Assembly: GCF_015645095.1 (NCBI RefSeq)
Contig: NZ_JADOTW010000001.1
Span: 62,001 to 126,000 of the forward strand
DNA length: 64,000 nt
Direction of reading: 5' to 3'
Source: Halomonas sp. 328
GTDB lineage: Bacteria; Pseudomonadota; Gammaproteobacteria; Pseudomonadales; Halomonadaceae
Positions 24,683 to 33,100 of the stretch are shown one piece after another (the stretch's first letter is position 1; every line of letters starts with the position of its first letter). The translations under genes were made by a program, and so were the position numbers. The notes beneath the pieces were generated by a model. The model was not told the DNA's origin. It ran no database searches and saw only the letters and a list, made by a program, of their open reading frames with translations.

Positions 24683-25327
24683 ATGCCCCCCACCATTGCG
24701 GTCATCACCGGCGATATCATCGCCTCGCGACGACTGGGGCCCGCCGAGCGGCTCTCGGCGGTCCTCGATCACGGCCTGTCCCGCCTGGCCTCACGCTTCG
24801 GTGCGGTCAGCGAGCGCTACCGGGGCGACGGCTTCCAACTGGTCCTGCCCCAGGCCTGGCAGGGCGTGACCGCCGCCGTGCTGCTGCGCGCCGAGCTGAT
24901 TCGCCACTCCCGGCCCCGACAGCGCTGGGACGCCCGCCTGGCCATCGCCCTCGGACACGACGACCAGTGGCGGGACGACTCGCGACTCGCCGAGGCGGGC
25001 TCGGCACCCTTCGTGGCCTCCGGCCAGGCGCTCGACGCCCTGGACGGCGATCACCACCTGGCCCTGCGGCTGACATCGGACGACTCGCCCTGCCTGGCCC
25101 TGCTGATGCGCCACCTGGACGCCATGATCGATGGCTGGACCCCCGCCGCCGCGGAGGCCATCGCCGAGCTCCTGTGTCATGCTGAGTCCCAGCAGGCCCT
25201 GGCCACGCGGCTCGGCATCAGCCAACCCGCGGTCCACAAGCGCCTGCGCACGGCACACTGGCCGCTGCTCCAGGAGACCCTGAGCTACCTGGAGCGGCGC
25301 CTCAAGGAAGAGAGCGAGGCCCCATGA
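24683..25327 (+). CDS. SatD-family protein with C-terminal HTH
   Basis: A 214-residue protein. It opens with IAVITGDIIASR, typical of SatD-family proteins, and has a conserved YRGDGFQLVL block near residue 47. The C-terminal part (about 165-195) reads QQALATRLGISQPAVHKRL, a clear helix-turn-helix. It may therefore regulate its own operon through the palindrome upstream. Its stop overlaps the ATG of the DUF3307 gene by four bases. SatD is named from a Streptococcus acid-tolerance locus; the biochemical role is not known to me. Confidence 0.82.
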   Translation: MPPTIAVITGDIIASRRLGPAERLSAVLDHGLSRLASRFGAVSERYRGDGFQLVLPQAWQGVTAAVLLRAELIRHSRPRQRWDARLAIALGHDDQWRDDSRLAEAGSAPFVASGQALDALDGDHHLALRLTSDDSPCLALLMRHLDAMIDGWTPAAAEAIAELLCHAESQQALATRLGISQPAVHKRLRTAHWPLLQETLSYLERRLKEESEAP

Positions 25328-26076
25328 CCCGCCCCGAATCCCTGCTGCTGGCACTCTGGCTGGCCCATCTGATCGGCGACTTCCTGCTCCAGCCCCGCGC
25401 CTGGGTCGAGGAGCGCTATCGCCTGGGGCACCGCTCGCCCCACCTCTGGCAGCACGCCCTGGTGCATGCGGCCCTCACCTTCGCCGTGCTGGCCATCGCC
25501 GCCGCCCATGACCCCCAGCGGGGAGCGCTGGCGGTGCTGTTCGGCGTCCTGACGGTGGCGGCCAGCCACTGGCTGATCGACCTGGCCAAGTCACGACTCC
25601 CCCCGCAGCATCTGGGCTGGTTCCTCCTCGACCAGGCCCTGCATGGGCTGGTGCTGCTCGGCCTCTGGCTGGCCTGGATCGGCAGCTGGCAGCCCCTCGG
25701 GGCCGCCGTCGCCTGGCTCGCCACGCCCCGGGTGCTGGGCCTGGCCTGCGCCTATCTGCTGGTCTCGCGCCCGCTCTCCATCGCCATCGCTCTGGTGATG
25801 CGACGCTGGAGCGACCAGCTCGAGGCCACCGGCACCCTGGCGGCGGCGGGAGCACGCATCGGCATGCTGGAGCGCTTCCTGGTGCTGACCCTGGTACTGC
25901 TCGACCAGCTCACCGCGGTGGGTTTCCTGCTGGCGGCCAAGTCGGTGCTACGCTTCGGGGACCTGCGCGAGGCCCAGGACCGCAAGCTCACCGAGTATGT
26001 GCTGCTGGGCACCCTGCTCAGCGTCGCCTCGACCCTGGCCCTGGGCCTGACCCTGCGACTGCTGTTGGAGAACTGA
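25324..26076 (+). CDS. DUF3307-domain membrane protein
   Basis: A 250-residue membrane protein with about six hydrophobic segments. The N terminus, LWLAHLIGDFLLQPRAWVEE followed by HALVHAALTF, is the DUF3307 signature. The gene overlaps satD-like by four bases (ATGA). The pairing of SatD and DUF3307 genes is found widely, but its function is unknown. amiD begins four bases after its stop. Confidence 0.87.
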   Translation: MTRPESLLLALWLAHLIGDFLLQPRAWVEERYRLGHRSPHLWQHALVHAALTFAVLAIAAAHDPQRGALAVLFGVLTVAASHWLIDLAKSRLPPQHLGWFLLDQALHGLVLLGLWLAWIGSWQPLGAAVAWLATPRVLGLACAYLLVSRPLSIAIALVMRRWSDQLEATGTLAAAGARIGMLERFLVLTLVLLDQLTAVGFLLAAKSVLRFGDLREAQDRKLTEYVLLGTLLSVASTLALGLTLRLLLEN

Positions 26077-26080
26077 GCCG

Positions 26081-26983
26081 ATGTGGCGACCGCTGGTGGC
26101 ACTCCTTGCCACGCCCCTGCTGTTGGCCGGCTGTGCCGCGCCCGCGCCGCTTGAGTCGCGCGACGGCTACCTCGTCGATCACACCCATGTCGCCCCCTCC
26201 CATAACAGCCGGGTGCGCCACCTGGTGATCCATTACACCAGCAGCGACGAGGCCCGCTCCCTGGCGGTGCTGACCGGCCCCCATGTCAGCGCCCACTATG
26301 TGCTGCCGCTCCCGGCCCGCCGGCACGGCAGCGAGCCGTTGGTCTACCAGTTGGTGGACGAATCGCGGCGCGCCTGGCATGCCGGCGCCAGTGCCTGGAG
26401 GGGACGCACGCACATCAACGACACCTCCATCGGCATCGAGATCGTCAACCGGGGGCCCGACCGCAGCTTCGCCGCGGTGGAGGCGGCCCTGGACGCGGAT
26501 CCCGAGGCGGCGACTGCCATCCACTGGGCCCCCTACCCCGAGGCACAGATCGACGCCCTGATCCATCTGGCCCGGGATATCATCGAACGCCATGGTATCC
26601 GCCCCACCGATGTGGTGGCCCACTCGGATATCGCCCCGACCCGCAAGATCGATCCGGGCCCGGCCTTTCCCTGGCGGGCCCTGTACGAGGCCGGCATCGG
26701 CGTCTGGCCCGAGGCGGACAGCCTGGCCCGCTACCGGGCCGACTTCGCCGTGGCCGCCCCCGACACCGCCACCCTGCAGCGAGCCCTGGCGGCCTGGGGC
26801 CATCCCCTGGAGGTCAGCGGCGAGCTCGATGCCCCGACCCGCGCCGTGCTGCGCGCCTTCCAGATGCGCTTTCGTCCCACCGACTATCGCGGCCGGCCCG
26901 ATGCCGAAACCGTGGCGATCCTCTGGGCACTGCTGGAGCGCTACCGTCCGGCGGCCCTCGACACCCTGCCCCATCACGACTAA
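26081..26983 (+). CDS. amiD: N-acetylmuramoyl-L-alanine amidase, AmiD-type lipoprotein
   Basis: A 300-residue lipoprotein. The lipobox LLAGC places the modified cysteine at residue 18, with Ala at +2 (outer membrane). The Amidase_2 domain contains HLVIHYTSSD, AWHAGAS, GIEIVNRG and VAHSDIAPTRKIDPG, supplying the zinc and catalytic residues. A C-terminal peptidoglycan-binding domain follows (about 225-285). AmiD cleaves the amide between MurNAc and L-alanine, including in anhydro-muropeptides. It is probably in one transcript with SatD and DUF3307. AmpG, also of cell-wall recycling, lies elsewhere in this window. Confidence 0.92.
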   Translation: MWRPLVALLATPLLLAGCAAPAPLESRDGYLVDHTHVAPSHNSRVRHLVIHYTSSDEARSLAVLTGPHVSAHYVLPLPARRHGSEPLVYQLVDESRRAWHAGASAWRGRTHINDTSIGIEIVNRGPDRSFAAVEAALDADPEAATAIHWAPYPEAQIDALIHLARDIIERHGIRPTDVVAHSDIAPTRKIDPGPAFPWRALYEAGIGVWPEADSLARYRADFAVAAPDTATLQRALAAWGHPLEVSGELDAPTRAVLRAFQMRFRPTDYRGRPDAETVAILWALLERYRPAALDTLPHHD

Positions 26984-27006
26984 GGCTCGGGCTCTGGGGC
27001 TAGCCT

Positions 27007-27588
27007 CTACGCCGGGGCATCTCCGGCGGCGGCCCCCGGCAGGTAGTGGATGACGTCATGAAAACGCAGCGCCCCCTCCCCCAGGTTGCGCATCACATGG
27101 TGGCGGTCGGCATGGAAGCGTAGCCCCGCCCCGGGGGCCAGGCGCCGCTCCGCTTCGCCCGCCAGGGTCAGCCCCAGGGTGCCCTCCACCACCACGATAT
27201 GCTCCACCACCCCCTGGGCATGGGGCGACGACTCGCTCACCGCCCCCGGGGCCAGCTCGATCTCGAACATCTCGAAACCCAGCAAGGGGTCGAAGGGAAA
27301 CAGCACCCGGGCCTGCATGCCCGCGGCATCGCGCCCCCAGCGGGTCTCCCCCGCCGGCCCCTCCTCGACCCCCGCTCCCGGCGGGGCGAACAGCGACGAG
27401 AAGGAGACCGAGAAGCCGCTGGCGATCTTCCATAGCGTCGATACCGTGGGGCTCGATTCGCCCCGCTCGATCTGTCCCAGCATCGCCTTGCTGACCCCGG
27501 TGGCCTGGGCCGCGCGATCGAGGCTCCAGCCCCGCGCCTTGCGCAGGCCGCGCAGCCGGGTGGCGATATGATTGGCGATCTCCTGCAT
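27007..27588 (-). CDS. sutR: XRE-cupin transcriptional regulator, SutR (YdcN) type
   Basis: A 193-residue regulator with an N-terminal HTH of the XRE class (LRGLRKARGWSLDRAAQATG to GQIERGESSPTVSTLWKIA, residues 11-56) and a C-terminal cupin domain (about 95-185). In E. coli ydcN/sutR stands beside ydcO, the benE-like transporter gene; here the same pair is divergent. SutR is a regulator connected to sulfur utilisation in E. coli. Two palindromes between the genes are its likely operators. Confidence 0.85.
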   Translation of the reverse strand: MQEIANHIATRLRGLRKARGWSLDRAAQATGVSKAMLGQIERGESSPTVSTLWKIASGFSVSFSSLFAPPGAGVEEGPAGETRWGRDAAGMQARVLFPFDPLLGFEMFEIELAPGAVSESSPHAQGVVEHIVVVEGTLGLTLAGEAERRLAPGAGLRFHADRHHVMRNLGEGALRFHDVIHYLPGAAAGDAPA

Positions 27589-27614
27589 CAGGGCCTCCAG
27601 TGAGATTTATTCCC

Positions 27615-27672
27615 ATTGTGCGCTATGACGCACAATGCTAGAGTGCCGGCATTGTACGCTATAACGCACAAC
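27615..27672. promoter_or_regulatory. tandem palindromic operators between sutR and ydcO
   Basis: Site 1 (27615-27636) is a perfect 8-bp inverted repeat, ATTGTGCG-CTATGA-CGCACAAT. Site 2 (27651-27672) is the same motif with one arm base changed: ATTGTACG-CTATAA-CGCACAAC. Their centres are 36 bp apart. CTATAA in site 2 can serve as a -10 element for ydcO, so binding there would repress. This fits autoregulated control by the divergently encoded XRE-cupin protein. Confidence 0.75.
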
Positions 27673-27706
27673 CCGGGGAGAGGCCCCGCGTCAGGAGACA
27701 TCGGCC

Positions 27707-28906
27707 ATGCAACCGCAGACTCAGGTATTCGAGGCATCACGCCGCTCGCCATGGCGCGATCTTAGCCCCTCCACCGTCACCGCCGGCCTGGTGGCGGTCC
27801 TGGTGGGCTACGGCAGCTCGGCGGTGATCATCTTCCAGGCCGCCGAGGCGGCGGGCGCCAGCCAGGCAGAGATCGGCTCCTGGCTCTGGGCGCTGGGCAT
27901 CGGCATGGGCCTCACCTCCCTGGGCCTGTCGTTGCGCTACCGCATGCCGGTACTCACCGCCTGGTCGACCCCCGGGGCCGCCCTGCTGGCCACCAGCCTG
28001 CCCGGCGTGCCCATGGAGGAGGCCATTGGCGCCTTTCTCTTCTCGGCGGCGCTGATCACCCTGTGCGGCGTTACCGGCCTGTTCGGCGCCCTGGTCAAGC
28101 GCATTCCCCCGGCCCTGGCCGCGGCGATGCTGGCCGGGGTGCTGCTGCGCTTCGGCATCGACCTCTTCGCCACCTTCGAGACCCAGTGGCCGCTGCCCCT
28201 GGCCATGCTGCTCGCCTATGCCCTGGGCCGGCGTTTCGTGCCCCGCTACGCCATCGTGCTGGTGCTGCTCACCGGGGTGGTGGTCACCGCCGCCCAAGGG
28301 CAGCTGCAACTGGACGGCATCGCCCTGGCCCCGACCCTGCCGGTCTTCACGGCGCCAAGCTTTTCGCTCTCGACCCTGATCGGCGTGGGCATCCCCCTCT
28401 TCGTGGTGACCATGGCCACCCAGAACCTGCCCGGCATCACGGTGCTGCGGGCCGCCGGCTACCCGGCCCCCAGCTCGCCGCTGATCGGCTGGACCGGCGC
28501 CACCACCCTGGTGCTGGCCCCCTTCGGCGGCTTCGCCCTCAACCTGGCGGCGATCAGCGCCGCGGTCTGCCTAGGCCGCGAGGCCCACGAGGACCCGGCC
28601 CGGCGCTATACCGCCGGGGTCGCCGCCGGCGCCGGCTACCTGGTGCTGGGGGTCTTCGGCGCCACCGTCACCGCCCTGTTCGCCGCCTTCCCCGCCGAGC
28701 TGGTGATGGCCCTGGCCGGCCTGGCCCTGCTGGGCACCATCGGTAACGGCCTGGCCGGCGCCATGGCGGAACCCGAGCAGCGCGACGCCGCCCTGGTCAC
28801 CTGCCTGTTCACCGCCTCCGGGGTCACCCTGCTGGGCATCGGCGCCGCCTTCTGGGGCCTGCTGGCGGGAATGGCCATGCTGGGGCTGCACGCCTGGCGA
28901 CGCTAG
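27707..28906 (+). CDS. ydcO: BenE-family transporter, YdcO type
   Basis: A 399-residue inner-membrane protein with about eleven to twelve hydrophobic helices and the BenE signatures STVTAGLVAVLVGYGSS at the start, LTAWSTPGAALLAT and VTMATQNLPGITVLRAAGY. BenE was described as a benzoate/H+ symporter; YdcO homologues regulated by SutR may carry another small anion. No aromatic catabolism gene is nearby, so benzoate as substrate is unlikely to be the whole story. Confidence 0.9.
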   Translation: MQPQTQVFEASRRSPWRDLSPSTVTAGLVAVLVGYGSSAVIIFQAAEAAGASQAEIGSWLWALGIGMGLTSLGLSLRYRMPVLTAWSTPGAALLATSLPGVPMEEAIGAFLFSAALITLCGVTGLFGALVKRIPPALAAAMLAGVLLRFGIDLFATFETQWPLPLAMLLAYALGRRFVPRYAIVLVLLTGVVVTAAQGQLQLDGIALAPTLPVFTAPSFSLSTLIGVGIPLFVVTMATQNLPGITVLRAAGYPAPSSPLIGWTGATTLVLAPFGGFALNLAAISAAVCLGREAHEDPARRYTAGVAAGAGYLVLGVFGATVTALFAAFPAELVMALAGLALLGTIGNGLAGAMAEPEQRDAALVTCLFTASGVTLLGIGAAFWGLLAGMAMLGLHAWRR

Positions 28907-28992
28907 GGCCTAACACCACGTCGCCGGGAGAATTGGCGACGCTAGCGCGGCCTGCTAGGGTTCGGGCATTTCACCGGCCGCAGAGAGGCGTC

Positions 28993-29589
28993 ATGACCGG
29001 GCTGACCTTGACCACCCGCCGGGGGCCGGCCATCGCCCCCCACCTGGAGGCCCTCGCCGGGCTGCGCATCCGGGTGTTCCGCGACTTTCCCTACCTCTAC
29101 GATGGCGATCCCGCCTACGAGGCCGCCTACCTGGGGCGCTACGCCGAGAACCCGGCCAGCCTCTTCGTGCTGGCCTTCGACGGCGAGACCCTGGTGGGCG
29201 CCGCCACCGGCCAGCCATTGAGCGACGAGGTGGCGGAATTCCGCGCCCCCTTCGCCGCCGCCGGCATCACCCCGGAAACGGTCTTCTACTATGGCGAATC
29301 GCTGCTGCTGCCCGAGTACCGCGGCCGCGGCATCGGCAAGGCCTTTATGGCCGAGCGGGAGGCCCATGCCCGGGACGCGGGCTTCGCCCTCGCCGCCTTC
29401 TGTGCCGTGGAGCGGCCCGAGGATCACCCCCGCCGGCCCGCCGACTACCGCCCCCTGCATGGTTTCTGGGCGAGCCGCGGCTACCGCCGCCACGGGGAGC
29501 TCGCCACCACCTTCGCCTGGAAGGATCTCGGCGAGGCCGAGGAGAGCGACAAGCCCATGGTCTTCTGGCTCAAGGAGCTGACGTCATGA
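28993..29589 (+). CDS. GNAT-family N-acetyltransferase
   Basis: A 198-residue acyltransferase with motif A YRGRGIGKAFMAE (acetyl-CoA pyrophosphate loop) near residues 117-129 and a closing FWASRGYRRHGE. The ATG at 28993 has GAGAGG before it, while the longer frame upstream lacks a ribosome site. Its stop overlaps the start of a nitrilase-type gene by four bases. In Bacillus YhcX the same two domains are fused, so the products probably act on one metabolite. Confidence 0.88.
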   Translation: MTGLTLTTRRGPAIAPHLEALAGLRIRVFRDFPYLYDGDPAYEAAYLGRYAENPASLFVLAFDGETLVGAATGQPLSDEVAEFRAPFAAAGITPETVFYYGESLLLPEYRGRGIGKAFMAEREAHARDAGFALAAFCAVERPEDHPRRPADYRPLHGFWASRGYRRHGELATTFAWKDLGEAEESDKPMVFWLKELTS

Positions 29590-30491
29590 CGGTCACGGTG
29601 GCCGCCGCCCAGTACCCCATCGATCGCTTCCGCCACTTCGACGACTTCGTGGCCAAGGCGAGCCGCTGGGTCAAGGACGCCGCCGACCGCGGCGCCGACC
29701 TGCTGGTCTTCCCCGAGTATGGCGGCATGGAGCTCACCTCCCTGCTCCCCGAAGCGGTGATCGGCGACCTCAGGGCCCAGCTCGAGGCGCTGCAGCCGCT
29801 GCGCGACGACGCCCTGGCCGTATGGCGCCGCCTGGCCATGCAGCATGGCGTTACCCTGCTGGCCCCCTCGCTGCCCTGGCGCCTGGCCGATGGCCGCTAC
29901 GTCAATCGCGCCTGGCTGATCACCCCGGACGGCCGCCTGGGCCACCAGGATAAGCAGATCATGACCCGCTTCGAGAACGATGAGTGGGGCGTGTCCGCCG
30001 GCGATGGCCTGCGCCTCTTCGATACCCCGGCGGGGCGGCTCGGCGTGCTGATCTGCTACGACAGCGAGTTCCCCGACCTGGCCCGGGCCCTGGTCGAGGC
30101 CGGCGCCGACCTGCTGCTGGTGCCCAGCTGCACCGACACCCCCGCCGGCTACCATCGGGTGCGCCTCTCCGCCCAGGCCCGCGCCATCGAGCAGCAGGTG
30201 GCCATCGTCCACTCCCCCACCGTGGGCGAGGCGCTCTGGTCACCGGCGGTGGATATCAATACCGGTCACGCTGCCGTCTACACCCCCTGCGATCACGGCT
30301 TCCCGCCGGACGGCATCCTCACCCGGGGTGAGGACGCCACCCCGGGCTGGCAGCTGGCCCGCCTCGATCTGCCGCTGATTCGCGCCCTGCGCGAGCAGGG
30401 CCAGGTCAATAACTACCATGACTGGGCGCTGCAACCGCAGCGCCTCGCCCTGGGCGTCCAACGGGCGATGGGCGCCGGGGACAAGGCGTAG
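29586..30491 (+). CDS. carbon-nitrogen hydrolase (nitrilase superfamily)
   Basis: A 301-residue hydrolase with the full catalytic triad: Glu44 in VFPEYGGME, Lys123 in HQDKQIM and Cys157 in LGVLICYDSEFPD. The family hydrolyses amides, nitriles or carbamoyl compounds in the cytosol. It is translationally coupled to the GNAT gene (ATGA overlap). The substrate is unknown. Downstream lies a hairpin-rich intergenic repeat. Confidence 0.9.
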   Translation: MTVTVAAAQYPIDRFRHFDDFVAKASRWVKDAADRGADLLVFPEYGGMELTSLLPEAVIGDLRAQLEALQPLRDDALAVWRRLAMQHGVTLLAPSLPWRLADGRYVNRAWLITPDGRLGHQDKQIMTRFENDEWGVSAGDGLRLFDTPAGRLGVLICYDSEFPDLARALVEAGADLLLVPSCTDTPAGYHRVRLSAQARAIEQQVAIVHSPTVGEALWSPAVDINTGHAAVYTPCDHGFPPDGILTRGEDATPGWQLARLDLPLIRALREQGQVNNYHDWALQPQRLALGVQRAMGAGDKA

Positions 30492-30546
30492 CGAGGGTTT
30501 TTTGCCATGGAAGGCAAAAGTAGCGCCCAGGGAAGGGTTTACAGCG
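30491..30546 (+). repeat. intergenic hairpin-pair repeat with GGA loops, copy 1
   Basis: Plus-strand 3' region of the nitrilase gene. Hairpin 1 has arms TTTTGCC (30500-30506) and GGCAAAA (30513-30519) with loop ATGGAA. Hairpin 2 has arms CCC/GGG (30526-30528, 30535-30537) with loop AGGGAA, then TTTACAGCG. The same layout with different but complementary arms occurs on the minus strand at 57793-57849. Farther on, CCGGACC and GGTCCGG (about 30565-30597) form a third, longer-range inverted repeat. Confidence 0.65.
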
Positions 30547-30648
30547 CCTCGCGAAGGCTTGTTGCCGGACCAGCTCATCGCTATCACGTCGGTCCGGTAA
30601 AACAATCTCCACCACTGAAACGGCATTCTCTACCAACCGCACCGACGT

Positions 30649-30677
30649 TTTGCCGCCACCCCGGCTTGCCGTACAAT
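30649..30677 (+). promoter_or_regulatory. sigma-70-type promoter of proS
   Basis: TTGCCG (30649-30654) and TACAAT (30672-30677) with a 17-bp spacer, about 65 bp upstream of the proS start codon. Confidence 0.55.
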
Positions 30678-30741
30678 GCGCGACAAAGACGCTGCGAGTC
30701 GCAGCCCCGCCTGTCAACGCTTCGAAGGATACGCCCAAGCC

Positions 30742-32463
30742 ATGCGCGCCAGTGAACTCCTGATGTCCACCCTCAAGGAAACGCCCAACGACGCCGAGGT
30801 GGTCAGCCACCAGCTGATGCTGCGGGCGGGGATGATCCGCCGCCTCACCTCCGGCCTCTACACCTGGCTGCCCCTGGGCCTGCGCACCCTGCGCAAGGTG
30901 GAGCGCATCGTCCGCGAGGAGATGGACCGGGCCGGCGCCCAGGAACTGCTGATGCCGGCGGTGCAGCCCGCCGAGCTGTGGCAGGAGTCGGGCCGCTGGG
31001 AGCAGTATGGCCCCGAGCTGCTGCGCCTCAAGGATCGCCACGACCGGGACTACTGCGTGGGCCCGACCCACGAAGAGGTGATCACCGACCTGGTGCGCCG
31101 CGAGCTCAACAGCTACAAGCAGCTGCCGGCCAACTTCTACCAGATCCAGACCAAGTTCCGCGACGAGATCCGCCCGCGCTTCGGGGTGATGCGCTCCCGG
31201 GAGTTCATCATGAAGGATGCCTACTCCTTCCATATCGATGAGGCCTCCCTGAAGCAGACCTACCAGGCCATGTACGACGCCTATGTGCGGATCTTCACCC
31301 GCCTGGGCCTGGGCTTCCGTCCGGTACTGGCCGACAGTGGCGCCATCGGTGGCGACCGCTCCCACGAGTTCCACGTGCTGGCCGACTCCGGCGAAGACGC
31401 CATCGTCTTCTCCAGCGACTCCGACTACGCCGCCAATATCGAGAAGGCCGAGGCGCTGCCGGCGCCGCTGGGCAGCGACACCCAGCGCCCCGCCCCCGGC
31501 GAGGAACTGCGCCTGGTCGATACTCCGAATGCCAAGACCATCGCCGCCTTGGTGGAGCAGCATGGCCTGCCCATCGAGAAGACCCTCAAGACCCTGATGG
31601 TCAAGGGTAGCGAGGGCGGCCTGGTGGCCCTGCTGGTGCGCGGCGACCACGAGCTCAACGAGATCAAGGCGGAGCACCTGCCCGAGGTGGCCGAGCCCCT
31701 GACCATGGCCACCGAAGAGGAGATCCGCGCCGCGGCGGGGGCCGGCCCCGGCTCCCTGGGCCCGGTGGGCCTCGAGATGCCGATCATCATCGACCGCTCG
31801 GTGGCCCTGATGAGCGACTTCGGCGCCGGCGCCAATGTGGACGGCAAGCACTACTTCGGCATCAACTGGGAGCGCGACCTGCCCCTGCCCAAGGTCGCCG
31901 ACCTGCGCAACGTGGTGGAGGGCGACCCCTCCCCGGACGGCCAGGGCACCCTCTCCATCAAGCGCGGCATCGAAGTGGGCCACGTCTTCCAGTTGGGCAA
32001 GAAGTACTCCGAGGCGATGAACGCCACCGTGCTCGGCGAGAACGGCAAGGGCACCCACCCCTGGATGGGCTGCTACGGCATCGGCGTGACCCGGGTCGTG
32101 GCCGCCGCCATCGAGCAGAACCACGACGCCAATGGCATCATCTGGCCGGATGCCATCGCCCCCTTCCATATCGTCCTCGTACCGATGAATGCGCATAAGT
32201 CACAGCGCGTGCGCGACGAAGCGGAACGCCTCTACACTGAGCTCACGGCCCGGGGTTACGATGTGTTACTCGATGACCGCGATACCCGGCCGGGGGTCAA
32301 GTTCGCCGACCAGGAGCTGATCGGCATTCCGCACCGTCTGGTGATCGGCGATCGGGGCCTCGACAAGGGAGAACTCGAATACAAGGGGCGTCGCGATGAA
32401 GAGGCCACCATGGTACCCGCCGATAGCCTGCTCGATTTCCTGGCCGAGGCGATTCGCCGCTAG
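30742..32463 (+). CDS. proS: prolyl-tRNA synthetase
   Basis: A 573-residue class II synthetase of bacterial (ProS type 1) architecture. The N-terminal catalytic part contains [19 protein letters not shown] and the motif 2 region [19 protein letters not shown] YbaK-like editing insertion lies at about residues 225-390, and [17 protein letters not shown] is motif 3. The anticodon-binding domain closes the protein. The start [13 protein letters not shown] aligns with E. coli ProS; an upstream in-frame ATG at 30676 lies on the promoter -10 element and is discarded. Confidence 0.97.
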   Translation: MRASELLMSTLKETPNDAEVVSHQLMLRAGMIRRLTSGLYTWLPLGLRTLRKVERIVREEMDRAGAQELLMPAVQPAELWQESGRWEQYGPELLRLKDRHDRDYCVGPTHEEVITDLVRRELNSYKQLPANFYQIQTKFRDEIRPRFGVMRSREFIMKDAYSFHIDEASLKQTYQAMYDAYVRIFTRLGLGFRPVLADSGAIGGDRSHEFHVLADSGEDAIVFSSDSDYAANIEKAEALPAPLGSDTQRPAPGEELRLVDTPNAKTIAALVEQHGLPIEKTLKTLMVKGSEGGLVALLVRGDHELNEIKAEHLPEVAEPLTMATEEEIRAAAGAGPGSLGPVGLEMPIIIDRSVALMSDFGAGANVDGKHYFGINWERDLPLPKVADLRNVVEGDPSPDGQGTLSIKRGIEVGHVFQLGKKYSEAMNATVLGENGKGTHPWMGCYGIGVTRVVAAAIEQNHDANGIIWPDAIAPFHIVLVPMNAHKSQRVRDEAERLYTELTARGYDVLLDDRDTRPGVKFADQELIGIPHRLVIGDRGLDKGELEYKGRRDEEATMVPADSLLDFLAEAIRR

Positions 32464-33061
32464 GCGTAACTGGTTGCCCCTGCTGCTGGGCGGGGGCTTG
32501 CTGCTGGCCCCCCTGGCCCAGGCCGAGCGGGTGCCGGCTAGCCTCACCCACACCCTGGAGGCGGTGCTCGAGGCCCCCCGCTCCGCCGAGGCGGTGTGGG
32601 CCTCCCGGCAGTGGATCAATGCCATGGAGCCCCGCCTGGCCCGCTTTGTCGGTGATGCCGATCTACGCCAGCGGCTGCTGGAGCGGGTCTATCACGAGGC
32701 GGCCCTGGCGGGACTCTCGCCGGAGCTGGTCATGGCGGTGATCCAGGTGGAGAGCGCCTTCAATCCCGAGGCGATCTCCCATGCCGGGGCCCGCGGCCTG
32801 ATGCAGGTGATGCCCTTCTGGGTCGACGAACTGGGCCGCGCCCAGGACGACCTCCTCGATCCCTGGCTCAACCTGCGCTACGGCTGTACCATCCTGGCCC
32901 ACTACCTGGCCGCCGAGCACGGCGACGTGACCCGGGCCCTGGTGCGCTACAACGGCAGCCACGGCGAGACCTGGTATCCGGAGCGAGTGATGCGCGCCTG
33001 GCTCGGCCACTGGCGTGCCCCCGGCCTGGATGGCGTCCCCCGCGACACCGCCCAGCGCTAG
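32396..33061 (+). CDS. lytic transglycosylase, SLT domain
   Basis: A 221-residue periplasmic enzyme by the ATG at 32396, which overlaps the end of proS and has AAGGGG in front. A TTG at 32474, 11 bases after the proS stop, would give 195 residues. The longer start keeps basic residues before the hydrophobic signal segment ([18 protein letters not shown]). The SLT domain has catalytic Glu in [13 protein letters not shown] followed by [12 protein letters not shown] and a closing VRYNGS. It cleaves the glycan strands of peptidoglycan to 1,6-anhydro products. Confidence 0.85.
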   Translation: MKRPPWYPPIACSISWPRRFAARRNWLPLLLGGGLLLAPLAQAERVPASLTHTLEAVLEAPRSAEAVWASRQWINAMEPRLARFVGDADLRQRLLERVYHEAALAGLSPELVMAVIQVESAFNPEAISHAGARGLMQVMPFWVDELGRAQDDLLDPWLNLRYGCTILAHYLAAEHGDVTRALVRYNGSHGETWYPERVMRAWLGHWRAPGLDGVPRDTAQR

Positions 33062-33100
33062 GGCGCGGATCGATAACGACACAATAAGGCGTCCGGCCCC

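Noticed and set aside
24683-26076. Toxin-antitoxin pair
   Set aside because: SatD and DUF3307 proteins are too long and conserved as a housekeeping-like pair; no toxin motif is visible.
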